Below, in pieces: positions 27,882 through 39,400 of a stretch of 53,335 nucleotides of DNA. The stretch spans positions 254,439 to 307,773 of the forward strand of contig NW_013657653.1 of assembly GCF_000142905.1 (NCBI RefSeq), in the 5' to 3' direction. The translations under genes were made by a program, and so were the position numbers. Under the pieces are notes generated by a model. It searched no databases. It saw nothing but the letters and a program-made list of their open reading frames with translations, and had not been told where the DNA came from. Position 1 is the first letter of the stretch. Each line of letters begins with the position of its first letter. Origin of the DNA: Thecamonas trahens ATCC 50062 (Eukaryota; Apusozoa; Apusomonadida; Apusomonadidae).

Positions 27882-28888
27882 ATGCACATCCCACACGAGA
27901 GCCCCAAAGTCGCCCGGATGCCTGAACCGCCGTCGCCCAAGAGGAGGCGCGAGGAAGGTGACGCCGAGGCGGCCGAGGCTGCGGCTGGACGGCCAACCAA
28001 GGCGGCACGGAGGCGGCTGTCGGCCTCGCCATCGCCGCCCCCACTGTTTGCCGACGCACCAGCTGCAGGAGGCGAGGATGGGACCGAGACGGGTGGAGCC
28101 GACAAGGACGCTGCAGCTCCACCGGTGGCGCCCAAGCGGCCGCTGTCAGCGTACATGCTGTTCTCGGCGAGCAAGCGGGCTGAGGTGGCGGCGTCGATGC
28201 CGCCGGGCTCACGCGCAACCGACGTGATGCGGGCGCTGGGCGCAGCGTGGAAGGCGCTGAGCACCGAGGAGCAGGCAGCGTTCAAGGCACAGGCAGCAGC
28301 GGCCAAGGCCGAGTACAAGGTTGCCAAGGCTGCCCACGCCAAGGCGCTCGCCGCATACAACGCATCGCGGCCCGCAGGCACCGCCCCGCCGCGCAGCCGA
28401 TCCACAACAACTCGATTGCCATGCTTCTCCTTGGATCGCCGTACTCGTTCCAGGCGAGCTCTCGTAAGAACAGCAGCAAGAGCAAGAGCAAGGGTGCAGC
28501 GGCGGCAGCGGCGCGCAAGAAGAGCTCGCGGACGAAGCGGTCTGCGCCTGTGGCAAGCGCCAACCCACGCCAGCCTGCCCCCGCCGACACCACCACCATC
28601 AGCCAGGCGCTGGCGCAGGCCTCGGAGGCCCTCGCCGGTAGCGACGGCAAGAACGATGCTGCTGGCGAGAGCGGCAGTGAGTCGGATGACGACGACACGA
28701 CCCAGCCTGGCGCCGCGCCTTCGACCATGTCGCTCCTCAGCATGTTTGCCGCCCCGTTGCCGGCGCGTCGACCCGGCGGGTGGTGTTTGATTGATGCAGA
28801 GGCAGTACTAAAGAATTGGTTGCATGCGCAACATGTTGATGCTGTTATTGCTCACGGGAGCTCAATCCGATCTGAGGAGCTGGGATAG
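27882..28888 (+). CDS. HMG-box protein (frame change near the end of the box)
   Basis: The start at MHIPHESPKVARM leads through a basic, Pro/Ala-rich N-terminus (SPKRRREE, RPTKAARRR) to one HMG box at about residues 85-150 (VAPKRPLSAYMLFSASKR, RALGAAWKALSTEEQAAF). The box binds and bends DNA; nuclear. After AAYNASRPAG the biased frame changes: downstream, SSRKNSSKSKSKG, KKSSRTKRSAPVAS and SESDDDDTTQPG are in another frame, ending at 28888. Two readings are possible. A GT-AG intron at 28313-28377 (GTACAA...CCCGCAG, 65 nt) restores frame exactly and gives 313 aa, but removes the end of the third HMG helix. Otherwise one base is missing near 28380-28400. Without either, the first frame would end at 28790 in an Arg-rich tail lacking bias. 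The final 30 or so codons are AT-richer and less certain. Confidence 0.68.
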
Positions 28889-28907
28889 CGCGTGGGTGGG
28901 TATGCGA

Positions 28908-29897
28908 CTACTCAAAAGCCCAGCTGTCGATGCCAATGGCTTCGTTGGTGAGGTCCCAAAGCCGGGTGCCAAGCTCAACGTCCTTGACCTCATCCTCGCG
29001 GAACATGGGCATCTCGTGCGGCGGGCCGCGCATCGACTTGCATCCACGCGGACCGAAAAACGCGTGCGTCGACGCGCTGTTCGGATGGTCGGCAGGGAGC
29101 AAGCCGGCACCGACCGACGCCAGCTGCGGAGTGGTGCCCATCTGGACGTTCTGCGAGAACATCTTGTTGAGCATGCGGACAAGGAAGCCCTCGCCATCAA
29201 CGAGGCCAGTGTATGTCCAGCCGGGATGGGAGCTCATGGCACGGACGTGATCGATGCCCGCGGCAAGGAGCCGGCGCTGGAGCTCGACGGTAAAGACCAG
29301 GTTAGCAGCCTTGGAGCGGCCGTAGGCCGGCCACTGCGTGAGGCCCTCATCGGTGTCCGGGACGAGTCCAGCCGGCGCGAGCGAGTCTGCACCGCCCGAC
29401 GAGCAGGTCGAGACGACGGCACGGTTTGGCGCCGCGAGCAGGAGTGGCATGAGCTCGGCAGTGAGGCAGACCGGGCCGATGTGGTTTGTGCCGTACATCA
29501 TCTCAAAGCCATCGACGGTGGTGCGGCCGAGCGGGATGTTGATCCCCGCGTTGTTGACTAGTATGTCGAGGTGGCTGTGACGCTCAGCCATCGCAGCCGC
29601 AAACGCCCGCACGCTCGAAAGGTCGGCCAGGTCCAGCTTCATCACCACCAGCCGCGACCGCAGGTCGGGCACCTGCTCACCCCACTCGGCCACAATGTCA
29701 TCGACAACGCCATCAGCCTTGGCTGTGTTGCGCACCGCGAGCACAACCTCGTCGCAGCCACGCAGCGCCAGCCACTTGGCCGTCTCGATGCCGAGCCCAC
29801 TCGACGCGCCCGTCACCACCGCCACGCGGCCCACCATCGATGGCAGGAGCTCCTGCGCCTCGGGAACAGGGTGTTCAATCAGGACACGATCGGTCAT
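28908..29897 (-). CDS. Short-chain dehydrogenase/reductase, retinol-dehydrogenase-like
   Basis: 329 aa from MTDRVLIEHPVPEAQ. The cofactor loop is VAVVTGASSGLGIETAKWLA at about residues 25-44, followed by NNAGIN at about 105, STCSSGG with the catalytic Ser, and YGRSKAANL with the catalytic Tyr and Lys. MSSHPGWTYTGL fits the HPG block seen in the retinol-dehydrogenase/WWOX-like subgroup of classical SDRs. VRNTAKADGV after the second strand (Arg at the end of beta-2) suggests NADP(H) preference. The reaction is NAD(P)-dependent alcohol/ketone interconversion; the substrate is unknown. An upstream in-frame Met exists at about 29942, but AG at the end of TTGCACAG just before the chosen ATG suggests a 5' UTR intron acceptor there. 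It converges with the HMG gene, 19 nt between stops. Confidence 0.85.
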   Translation of the reverse strand: MTDRVLIEHPVPEAQELLPSMVGRVAVVTGASSGLGIETAKWLALRGCDEVVLAVRNTAKADGVVDDIVAEWGEQVPDLRSRLVVMKLDLADLSSVRAFAAAMAERHSHLDILVNNAGINIPLGRTTVDGFEMMYGTNHIGPVCLTAELMPLLLAAPNRAVVSTCSSGGADSLAPAGLVPDTDEGLTQWPAYGRSKAANLVFTVELQRRLLAAGIDHVRAMSSHPGWTYTGLVDGEGFLVRMLNKMFSQNVQMGTTPQLASVGAGLLPADHPNSASTHAFFGPRGCKSMRGPPHEMPMFREDEVKDVELGTRLWDLTNEAIGIDSWAFE

Positions 29898-30509
29898 GCT
29901 GTGCAAGTCTGGGCAGCTGTTGGTGAGTGGCGTGCCAACCATGGACGCAGCTGAATCATCGCGGCTTGCGGCCTTCAATGCACTTACTGTGTGGTTTGGG
30001 GTCTTTCCTCGTTGGCAATTGCCTGTGTGGGGAGTGAGCACGGCCCCCTTTGCGCTGTATTAAATTCATGCGCTGTTGCGGCGAAAGCGGCTAATCTGCG
30101 GTGACATTTGGCGGCTTGCCACGTTTGTGCCACAGACAGGCCGCACTGTACCACACCTACGACCGGGTGTGCAGCCCTTGTTCGAGACTGTACTGTAGCT
30201 TCTGACCAAGTCCCGTACATCAGCGAGCCAGTATAAGCTTGTCTAGCCGCATCAAGTCCACCTCACCTGTTTCAAACCTGACCACGGCCACAAACAAGAG
30301 AGTAAAAGCAATGTTCTCCGAGGAATACATGTTCCATAAAGTGATCTTGACCAAAGCATTTGTTCGCTCCCCTTCCCCCCCCCCCCCCCTCCCCTCCCGT
30401 GTCACCACCCATCCAAACCATCCTTGACCAACAAGCCCGACCCAGGCACTGCGCACACGTGCAAGACAACCTGACGCCCCATCACCACCAAGGCTACCCA
30501 CCACGCACC
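29898..30509. promoter_or_regulatory. Divergent intergenic region, SDR / DEAD-box helicase
   Basis: 612 bases. The centre (about 30040-30360) is the most AT-rich stretch of the window, with no long frame showing bias. A C15 run lies at 30375-30389 about 120 nt before the helicase start. I looked for a tRNA or snRNA here and found no TPsiC-like GGTTCGAAT or snRNA core motif. Confidence 0.5.
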
Positions 30510-32036
30510 ATGGACCTGGTGGCTCGCTTCAAGGAGCGCACGACCTCGGCTTCGTACCGCAAGCCCAAGTCGTCCCTTGTGGCCTCCAAGCCCCGCTCCG
30601 CCTCGTCCGTCTCGTCCGTCTTGGCCAAGGCCAAGGCCAAGGCCAAGGCCAAGTCCAAGGCCAAGTCCAAGGCCAAGACCAAGGCTAAGAGCAAGTCATC
30701 ATCAAAGCACAAGCGCAAGCGCAAGCGTAAGCGCGGCTCGCGATCGGGCGAATCCTCCTCCTCGTCGTCGTTGTCGGCCACGAAAGAGGGGCGCAGCAAG
30801 CGGCACAAGAGCACGCTGAGTGCCAAGCTGCGGGCGGAGGAGGCCGACTTCCGAGTGACCAAGGGGGTGGAGATCTTTCCTACATTCGACTCGATGGGCC
30901 TTAAGCCGCGGCTGCTGCAGGGCATTTATGCCTTTGGCTTTGAGGAGCCGTCGGCCATCCAGTCGCGGGCGATTGTGCCCATCACCAAGGGCCGCGACGT
31001 CATCGCGCAGGCACAGTCCGGAACCGGCAAGACTGGCACGTTCTCCATTGGCGTGCTCAACAATGTCAACCCGGCGTCGCGGTGTGTCCAGGTCCTCGTT
31101 GTCTCACCGACCCGTGAGCTCGCGTCCCAGTCGGCGGCGGTGCTCTCCGCGCTCGGCGACTACCTCGGCGTTAAGGCGCACGCGTGTGTCGGCGGCAAGG
31201 CCATCAAGGCGGATCTGGCCAAGCTGCGTGCGGGCGTCCAGGTTGTCTCCGGCACACCCGGTCGGATGCTGGACATGCTGCGACGGTCGATGATCAACCC
31301 CAAGTCGGTCCGCATGCTCGTCCTCGACGAGGCCGACGAGATGCTCCTCTGCGGACTCAAGGACAAGATCGACACCATCTACACCTCGCTTCCGGGTAAG
31401 GTCCAGGTCGTGCTGGTCTCGGCCACCCTTCCGCGGGCCGTCCTTGCCCTCACCGAAGAGTTCATGACCAAGCCGACCAAGGTCCTTGTCCACCGCGACG
31501 GGCTCACGCTCTCGGGCATCGCGCAGTACTACGTGGCGGTCGACGGCGAGGAGTGGAAGTTTGACACCCTCTGTGGGCTCTACGATTCGCTCACCATTAC
31601 TCAGGCGGTCATTTTCTGCAACAAGCGCGCCCACGTCGACACGCTCGCCGCCCGGATGCGCGAGGCTCATTTTACCGTTGCGGTCATGCACGGCGAGCAC
31701 AACCAGGCCGAGCGCGACGCGGTCATGCAAGAGTTTCGCTCTGGCGCCGCCCGCGTCCTCATCACCACAGACCTCTGGGCTCGTGGCCTCGACGTCCAGC
31801 AAGTCTCGCTCGTCGTCAACTACGACCTACCGCTCTCCAAGGAGAACTACATCCACCGCATCGGCCGCTCAGGCCGGTTTGGACGCAAGGGCCTCGCCAT
31901 CAACATCATCACCCCACAGACCGCTCGCTACATGCGCGCCATCGAGGCGTACTACGACACCACCATCCGCGAGCTGCCCGCAGACCTCGAGTCGCTCAAC
32001 GCCGAGCCCGCCGACGAGGTCGCGGCGTCAGCGTGA
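30510..32036 (+). CDS. DEAD-box RNA helicase, eIF4A-III/FAL1-like
   Basis: 508 aa. The core from about residue 115 has all helicase motifs: [26 protein letters not shown] (Q motif), AQSGTGKT 168-175, SPTRELA 199-205, [18 protein letters not shown] (DEAD 273-276), SATLP 304-308, [43 protein letters not shown]. The C-terminal part ([43 protein letters not shown]) is closest to eIF4A-III, the exon-junction-complex core and FAL1 ribosome-biogenesis helicase, rather than to eIF4A-I. Unlike canonical eIF4A-III (about 410 aa), it carries an N-terminal extension of roughly 105 residues made of Lys-Ala/Lys-Ser repeats, a KRKRKRKRG run and polyserine, suggesting nucleolar localisation. ATG context is good (CACCATGG). 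Confidence 0.88.
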   Translation: MDLVARFKERTTSASYRKPKSSLVASKPRSASSVSSVLAKAKAKAKAKSKAKSKAKTKAKSKSSSKHKRKRKRKRGSRSGESSSSSSLSATKEGRSKRHKSTLSAKLRAEEADFRVTKGVEIFPTFDSMGLKPRLLQGIYAFGFEEPSAIQSRAIVPITKGRDVIAQAQSGTGKTGTFSIGVLNNVNPASRCVQVLVVSPTRELASQSAAVLSALGDYLGVKAHACVGGKAIKADLAKLRAGVQVVSGTPGRMLDMLRRSMINPKSVRMLVLDEADEMLLCGLKDKIDTIYTSLPGKVQVVLVSATLPRAVLALTEEFMTKPTKVLVHRDGLTLSGIAQYYVAVDGEEWKFDTLCGLYDSLTITQAVIFCNKRAHVDTLAARMREAHFTVAVMHGEHNQAERDAVMQEFRSGAARVLITTDLWARGLDVQQVSLVVNYDLPLSKENYIHRIGRSGRFGRKGLAINIITPQTARYMRAIEAYYDTTIRELPADLESLNAEPADEVAASA

Positions 32037-32062
32037 GCCCGCACCGTCCCAACCTGCAGCCA

Positions 32063-33430
32063 TTAAAACGCCACGCGGTCAAACGACCACGACATCGACG
32101 TCTGCGTCTGCGAGTACTGCACGTCGCGGTAGTGCGGGAGCGTAGAGCCCTTAAAGAGGATGGCGACGCCAAGCGGAAGCTCAAAGTCGGCCACAGGCGC
32201 CGCAAGCGAGTTGGTGATGACTGAGAACGAGAACGACGGTACATGCGCGTCGGCGTCGCGGACTTCGTCCACGTTGAGCGACATCGAGTACGTGTACGGC
32301 ATACCGTCGATGTGGAAGAGGAGCGACGACCGCGGAAGGTACCAGTGGGTGATCGGCCGCGCCGGAACAAGTGGCTCACCCACAATGCGCGCCACCAGTG
32401 GCGTCAGCTGATTGTTGAGGTACGTTGCCACGGGCTCGGTCCATCGGAACTTGGAGTGTCCGTTCTCGGCGCGGAAGAGTGATGCCCCATTCTCAAACAG
32501 CATGCGACAGTGAAGACGGACCGCCGCAAAGTGCTCCGCAGGAAGTAGGCCCTCGAGGAGGACCCAGCCGGTCGCCGCAAACTGCGCCCGCGCCTCGTCC
32601 ACGATCGCCTCCCAGTGCTCCGCGGCCGCCACCCACTCGGCCGGCGTGGCCAGGACCCACCGCCGCCGCAGCGCAGTGTACAGCACCGGATCAGCCTCCT
32701 GCAGCTCGGCCGGGCTCATGTCGCCGGCAAGGACCGCCGCCAGCGGCGCCTCCCAGGCCTCGTCCACCGCCCACGGCAGAAAGAGCCCACAGCCGGGGAG
32801 CTCGGTCCAGAGCGCGCTAAAGTGGTACGCGTCGGTGTTGCGGAAGACGGCCACCGCCCTCCCGTCATACATGCCATCAAACGGGCGCGCGCTCCGCATC
32901 ACACCCCTTCCCACCTTTTCGCCGCGGAGCGTCAGCGCCGCCATCGGCGCCAGCCGCAGCGCCGCCACTGTCTCGGGCGCATCAGCTCCTCCGTCGGGCG
33001 CCCGCGCATACGCCCGCGCACCCAGCAGACCATGACTCGCCACAGCTGGCACCGAGTCCGGCTCGGCCACGCTCCGCAGCGTGGCGTGCTCGTACATCAG
33101 CGGGATCCAAATCGGGAGGTCCGGGACCGGCGCCCGAGCCGGGAGCGGGACCGCCGCCGCCGCCAGCGCCTCGTCATCGACCAGGCCCCAGGTGGCAGCC
33201 ATGAACCGCAGGCCCCGGACCGAGCATGCCCACCGCAGCGTGTTGGCTACCACCACCGGCGAGAACCGGCGGAGGTTGGCCACGCCGCGCCAGAAGTGCC
33301 ACCGCTCCGTCGGCGTCAGCGCGAGGTATCGACCCACGCTCCTCACCAGCGCCGCCACCGCCACCATTCCGGCCACCACGCTCTTGGGTCGCGAGCGCAC
33401 AACCTCGACGCAACTCTGCCAAAATGCCAT
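32063..33430 (-). CDS. Fe(II)/2-oxoglutarate oxygenase-like protein with N-terminal membrane segment
   Basis: 455 aa in one exon. A moderately hydrophobic segment (SVVAGMVAVAALVRSVG) at residues 17-33 could anchor it. The first 290 residues are unrecognised. From about residue 300 the sequence resembles phytanoyl-CoA/prolyl hydroxylases: FAATGWVLLEGLLPAEHFAAVR opens the fold. LLFHIDGMPYTYSMSLNVD contains the HxD iron-ligand pair, and GSTLPHYRDVQY has the likely distal His. An Arg or Lys for 2-oxoglutarate follows only loosely (SFDRV). The ligand triad is in the right order, but activity is unproven. The gene lies 26 nt from the convergent helicase stop and 58 nt downstream of Nup188 on the same strand. 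Confidence 0.62.
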   Translation of the reverse strand: MAFWQSCVEVVRSRPKSVVAGMVAVAALVRSVGRYLALTPTERWHFWRGVANLRRFSPVVVANTLRWACSVRGLRFMAATWGLVDDEALAAAAVPLPARAPVPDLPIWIPLMYEHATLRSVAEPDSVPAVASHGLLGARAYARAPDGGADAPETVAALRLAPMAALTLRGEKVGRGVMRSARPFDGMYDGRAVAVFRNTDAYHFSALWTELPGCGLFLPWAVDEAWEAPLAAVLAGDMSPAELQEADPVLYTALRRRWVLATPAEWVAAAEHWEAIVDEARAQFAATGWVLLEGLLPAEHFAAVRLHCRMLFENGASLFRAENGHSKFRWTEPVATYLNNQLTPLVARIVGEPLVPARPITHWYLPRSSLLFHIDGMPYTYSMSLNVDEVRDADAHVPSFSFSVITNSLAAPVADFELPLGVAILFKGSTLPHYRDVQYSQTQTSMSWSFDRVAF

Positions 33431-33488
33431 GCTGTGCTGGTTGAATGGTGTGGGCCGCCAGAAAGGTGTGGGTCTCTCGTGCTGCTCT

Positions 33489-36400
33489 TTACTTGCCGTC
33501 GCTGCTGGCGACTGTCGACTCGAGCATTTCCCGTGCAGTTGCGAGGAACTTGTTCCCGCTCATGGCCTCCTTGGCGAGGAGATCACGGAGGCTGGCGACG
33601 TTGCGCAAGACGTCCATGCTCTCACTCCGCGACATTTTGGTGTTGACAAAGAACACGATGTGTCCGAGCAGGACGTAGGTACAGTTCTCGATGATGTACA
33701 TGAGGACGGCCTTGGTCGTGGTCAGCGCAGCCTGGTCAGCAGCCGGCGAATCTCCGATGGCATCCACCATGTCGACACAGAGCCGCGTCGCGCCGACGAG
33801 TACCGACATGGACGGCAGCTGCGAGCTGTGCTCCGATCGCGGCGCAAATGAGATCTTGACCGACGAGAGCAGGACGTCGCCGTTGTACATGCCGCGGACG
33901 TCCGGTGCCAGCCGAGTCACCACGCCCACACACGACCGCAGAACCACAAGCAGCCGCTTTTGCACCAGCGCCACCAGCGGGTTGGCGTCAAAGACACCAT
34001 TCGATGAACTGCTCTTGGCCTCTGTCGGCGCTTTCCTTGCAGCCGTTGCGACATCAGTGTTGAGTGCTACCAGCGCGTCCGCCAGCGCCGGCTTGCCGGT
34101 TCCCAGCAGGCCGCCCACGGTGTACTGCTCCTCGCTGAGGAGCTGGCGGACATCACGGCGGCGCGCGTACGACACGCGGTCGCGTGTCAATGTTTGGGCC
34201 GCGGCAGCGCCGCCCTTTTCTCTCTTGCTGCTCTCGTCGCGTGCCCGGTTCGAGAGCTTGTACTCGGCGTGGGTGACCGGGACCACCAGCGCCGCAAGCG
34301 TGCCCGACTCGCGGAGGAGGTGAACAGCATCAGTGAGGAGCGCAGTCATCCGCGCCTGGTGCGCCGCAGCTGCGCCCGGCACCACAAACTGCCACCGCTG
34401 CACAAACTCAGGCTGCGAGAGCACGTACAGCAGGCCGGCGACACGCTGCATCTCCTCGAGCTTGGCGAGCGTGAGTGACGACGGAGCATTCGGCGAGGTG
34501 TCCTCCATCGCCACCATCGGGTTTGTCTCGACAAAGAGCGCCCTGGCCAGCGCATGCTGGTGGAGCGCTACAAACTCGAGCGCGGCATCGGCGACGCTCT
34601 CTTCAAACGGCAGCGACTGGAGGACCATGGTGACGAGCGCGAGCGTTTGGCACCAGACTGCGTGCCACCCGTTGCGCTCTCCACTCTCGAGGTAGATCGC
34701 GAGCCCGTGCTCGCCCGGCCCCTGGCCGAACAGCGGGTGCGACGCGAGCTTCGCGAGCAGTCCCTCGTGGACAAGCGCCGCGGCGCCGGCTGCAGAGGAG
34801 GCAAACGAGAGGAACATGTCAAGGATGATCTCGGCGAGGTCCGGCGTCTCCATGTACCGCACTTGCCGCACAAGCGCAGCGACGAGCGTCGCCACGGTGG
34901 CATTCTGTGCGAGCACCTCGACGTTCCGCGCCGGCTTGCGCTGCGACGGCACAGAGAGGAGCGCGTCGAGCGCAGCAACTCCAACCCGGAGCATGCCGTC
35001 ATCGCCCGCAAACAGCGCAACCGTCTCGCACAGCAGCGGAAGTAGGAGTTCGTGGTCGACAAATGGCTTCGATGCCTCGCTGTTGCTAGGAACTGGCTCG
35101 GCCCCGCTGCCAGACTCGGCGCCACGCGGAGTGTATCGAAGGAGAATGACAAGGGCCGTGACCAGAGGCGGGAGGAGCGGCGGCACGCCCGCAGCCTTCT
35201 CGGTCCGATACACCACCAGCTGCTTGTCCAGCGTCACCCGGAGCTTGCTGACAAGAACGGCAGCGTTGGCGGCCGTGAGCGGCCTGGCCGTCCGCGGCAG
35301 CGGCGCGAGCTGCGGCACGTCGTGGAGCAGCGAGTCACCAGAAAGGCGCGCCGAGACACCAAGTGTCCACTCGGAGATAAGCGAGAGAAACATGTCCATG
35401 ATCTCGAGCAGCATGGCCTCGACGACCCGGTCGTCGCCTGCATGATCGGCCACGACAGAGGCGAGCAGGTCGAGGACGTTAAAGTACCACCCCGCCGCGG
35501 CAGCCTTTTTGGCGCCACTCTCGTCAGCGTCGTTGAACAGCTGGCGCGCCGAGGCCGCCGGCGCCTCACCGTCGGCGCCACCTGCTTTCGGCTTGGGTGC
35601 CGGCGAGGCGGTGAAGAGCCACGGATGGCGGAAGACGAGAGACTCCATAAACAGCGCCAGCGCCTTGACGACCGCGCACTCGGCATCGGCAAGCGACCAC
35701 GCAAGGTTGGCCACAGGGAGCAGCTCAAAGAGGTCGCGGACGTTGTCTTCGTGGCGCTGCGGCGCAAACTTCTTGGCCAGCAGCGAGGTATCGTACACAT
35801 AGTCGGCACCAAACGAGTGCGACGGCGTGCGGAGCGTCTTAAAGTTACCCAGCGAGATGCCGAGGCGCGATGCCGCAGTGCGAAGCTCAGCCACAACCGA
35901 CGGCTCAAACGAAGTCGCCATGAACGGCTTCATCCACACCTCCCACTTGGTCTTGGTTGCCAACTCGTTGATGACACCCACTAGCGAGGCGTCGATGCCG
36001 AACGGTGTTCGGTGGTAGAGCTCGAGCGCCACAATCTGGAGCGCCCAGGTCTGGCACGCAAGCTGATAGCACCGCGAGACCGCGGTCTCCGCTGGCAGGC
36101 CTTCGCCCTCGCCCTCGTCCACTGGCTTGAAGAGGTCGTCCGGCAGCGGGTTGGGCTTGCCTAGCAACGGTGCACAGACCGACCGCCAAAAGTCCGGTAG
36201 CTCGCGGAGGACCTGGATGATGCCGCGCGAGTGCGACGAACCCCAGAGCGAGTACAGCAGCGCGAGTGCCCGCTCAAACAGCCGCGGCTGTTGGGTAAAC
36301 GCCTTGGGCGCGTGCTTGAGGAGTTTGGTAATCATCGAGAGGCCCGAGGTGACTCCCACCTTGGACCTGGGCGGCTGCTTGGTCTTGGCCTTGGCCTTCT

Positions 36401-39400
36401 CGTCCGCCGCAATCCCCTTGGCGGTGCCACTCTCGCCAACTTCGTCGTTGAGGAGCAGCTGCGCAAGGCCAGGCTGGGTCTCGAGCGCGGTCGACATGAG
36501 GTTGAGAATGGCGATGCGGACGGCCTCGTCCTCAGCACTCGACTTGAGGCGGTTGACAAAGGTGTCGCGGAAGATGGGTGCGTCGGCGCCAAAGTAGCCC
36601 AGGATCGACGGCGACGGCCGCGAGGCGAGCGAGATGGTGCAGATTTGCGAGAGTGTGTCAACGGCAAGAACGGTTACACGCGGCGCGTACGGGTAGTTGA
36701 TGTACGACGCGATGGCGGCAATGAGCGAGAGTTCGTCGCCACCGACAGTCCGTGAGAGGAGCGATGTGCGGAGCGCGGCGTTGGCCTCCTGCACAGACGG
36801 GTCAAAGAGGAGAAAGTGGAGGACCTCAAAGGCGGAGATGATCATGGCCTCGACAGCCTGCGCTTCGCGAGTTCGCCGTGCAGCAAACAGCGCCTCCACA
36901 GCGTGCGGCCCCATGCCGATGACGGTGAGGAGGGCATGATGGAGCGAGCCGTCGTGCATAAAGGCGTCGACAAGCGAGTCCTTGAGCGAGAACGGCGCCG
37001 CGTCGGCCGCACCGGGCTCGGCCACTGCCATGGCCACCACCGAGTCGTCGCTCGAGGTGTCGTACAGGATCTCGGCAAAAATAGCAAGAATCTTGGTTCC
37101 GATCTCCCATCGCTGGAGAACCGACCGGTAGCGCCAGCCGTCGTAGTACGCAAATACCTCGGTGCGGAGGTAGTCGACCGCCGGCGCGAGAGCGGCAAAC
37201 GAAAGTGTTGTTCGCGGCGCATGCCTGCTGTGAAACTCGCCATCGACCGGGCTCGAGAGATGGCAGTTGACAAGGAGCGTCGAGATGAGGTCGAGAAAGG
37301 CCAGCGTCATCGAGTACTCGCCGTTGGGCACCTCAGTGTTGTGTAGAATGCGCTGCAGCGCCGACCGCATGCCGCCGCCGGCAGCACCCGTGGCAAAAGC
37401 CTCCTCCTGCGGCGCGTACGACGGGAGAAAGTCAGAGTACTGCAGCCGCTCCCAGACTTCGGTCGGATGGGCGAGGGCAAAGTACGAGACGCACGAAAGC
37501 GCGGCGGTGAGCATGTCCAGCGGCGGATCCGAGTACGCGCCACAGAGCGAGAGAATCGGGAATAGGAGCGGGAGAAAGTGCTTGATGGGCGCCGGCGAGC
37601 CGAGGAGCTTGCCCAGCGCCGGGTTGGCGCGACCGAAGGCCTCCGGCTCGGCGTATGCTGCAGGGAACATGTTGTCGAGGCTCGGTTGCTGCTCCAACAG
37701 CCGTGCCATCAGCTGCAGAATACAGGTGACGCTTTCGACGAGGTCGAGCGCCGGTGCGCCGTCACACACGCTCTTGGCAAACTTGGCGAGCGTGGCGTAG
37801 AGGACGTGCCAAGCCGAGTAGCGGATGTGGAACTGGATGGTGAGCGGCATGTCGGGCTCCGAGAGCCGAACACCGACTGTTCCGGCCGGCAGCGTGATGT
37901 TGAGCGCATTGCCGAGGTCAATGTCGTGGAGGGTGTAGTACTCGACTTCTTCGTACGGGTAGGCCGGCTCATCACTCGAGTAGCTGTATCTTTCGACCGA
38001 GTTGTCGTCAACGACCGCGGTGAGCGTGTCGAGTTCGCCGAGGATGACAGTGACGATGCGGGCACAGTCCGGGTCGGACGCCAGGGCGCGAAGCAGCGAG
38101 CAGAGCGGGTAGAATTGGACAGGGAAACGAGCCACGCAGGTGTCGTACAGCGAGCGGAGGGTGCTCGAGTGAAAGTCGACGTGCCAGAACTGGCGGACGA
38201 GGTCGGGCTCCGAGTCGAAGATCTGGACGGCAAACTCGACAACACTCGGCGCGGCAGCAACCAGGGATGACGCGCCAAACGAGGTGATGAGCGAGAAAAG
38301 AAGGCCCTTGAGAACCGACTTGAAACCGACCGAGTTGGGCTTGAAGCCTTCGAGTTCTGACGACTCGAGCTGCATGAGCGCAATGAGGACGTCGAAGGCG
38401 CTATGGCCAATTGCGTACCCCATGGCGACAGAATGGGGATCAGGCGACCTGTCGCTATTGCCGCCAGCAAAGCTCATGTCTCCCTTGTTGTTTTCCTCGG
38501 CGCTCTTGCGCGCAAAATAGTGCTCGCGCTCGAGAACCGCAGCCCAGCCGAGGAGGATCGGGGCGAGGAACAGCGAGCTCGAGATCTCCATCCAGCCGAC
38601 AAGCGTCTTGTGAAAGGCAAGAACTTGCTCGTGGTCGGCGATGTAAGGGTGGCTCCGCCCAAACTCGGCCTGTACATCGTCATCCGGGCCGAGGGCAAGG
38701 TCCTCGTAGGCGACGGGCAGGAAGCCCTCGAGCGACATGACCTCGAGCAGAATGAGGACGTGGAGGTAGGAGACACGGTCGATGAGAATGCCTGCCCCGT
38801 GCGGGAGGAGCGCCGCATTAACCTGGTTCTGGCCAAAGTTCTGGCTGTAAAACAGGTTGCTGAGCAAGTCGAGGTCAGCAAACCGCGGCGTGATGGCCGA
38901 GTAGTACGCGAGGAAGACGGTTTCGAGGAGTGCGAGCTGCTCGCGGATGTTGGCGAGGGCGGCAGCGGTGGTGACGTGCCGAGCGGTGCCGACATCGGAC
39001 TGAGGCTCGAGCTCGGTGGCGGCGAGCGCCTTGTATCCGTCGACGAGGGCGGCGGCAAAGGTGGCAGAGACATGTTTGTCGACAAAGGCCTTGCAAACGC
39101 TGTGGTAAGCGTTGGTCTCATCCGACGCGTTGCGGAGCATGGCTCCCATGCAGTGGAAGATGCAAAGCCGCTCGTCAAAGTAGTGGTCAGCAACAGCAAG
39201 CGCAAAGGTGTCGTCACTGTAGTCGAACGATTGCATGCGAACACCCTGAGTGTAAAAGAAGGCGTGGAGGAGGCCGAGAACTTGAAGCTCGTCGACGCCG
39301 ACAAGGCCTGCAACGCGGACCACAAAGTCTGCCTGATGCTTGTCGACCTTGAGCGGCTTGCCGCGCCAGCTCACGCTCCCGCTCCGGACCTTCTTGGCCG

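Noticed and set aside
30040-30360. tRNA or snRNA in the AT-richer SDR/helicase spacer
   Set aside because: CTTGTTCGAGAC resembles a T arm but no acceptor stem, anticodon arm or snRNA core could be paired.
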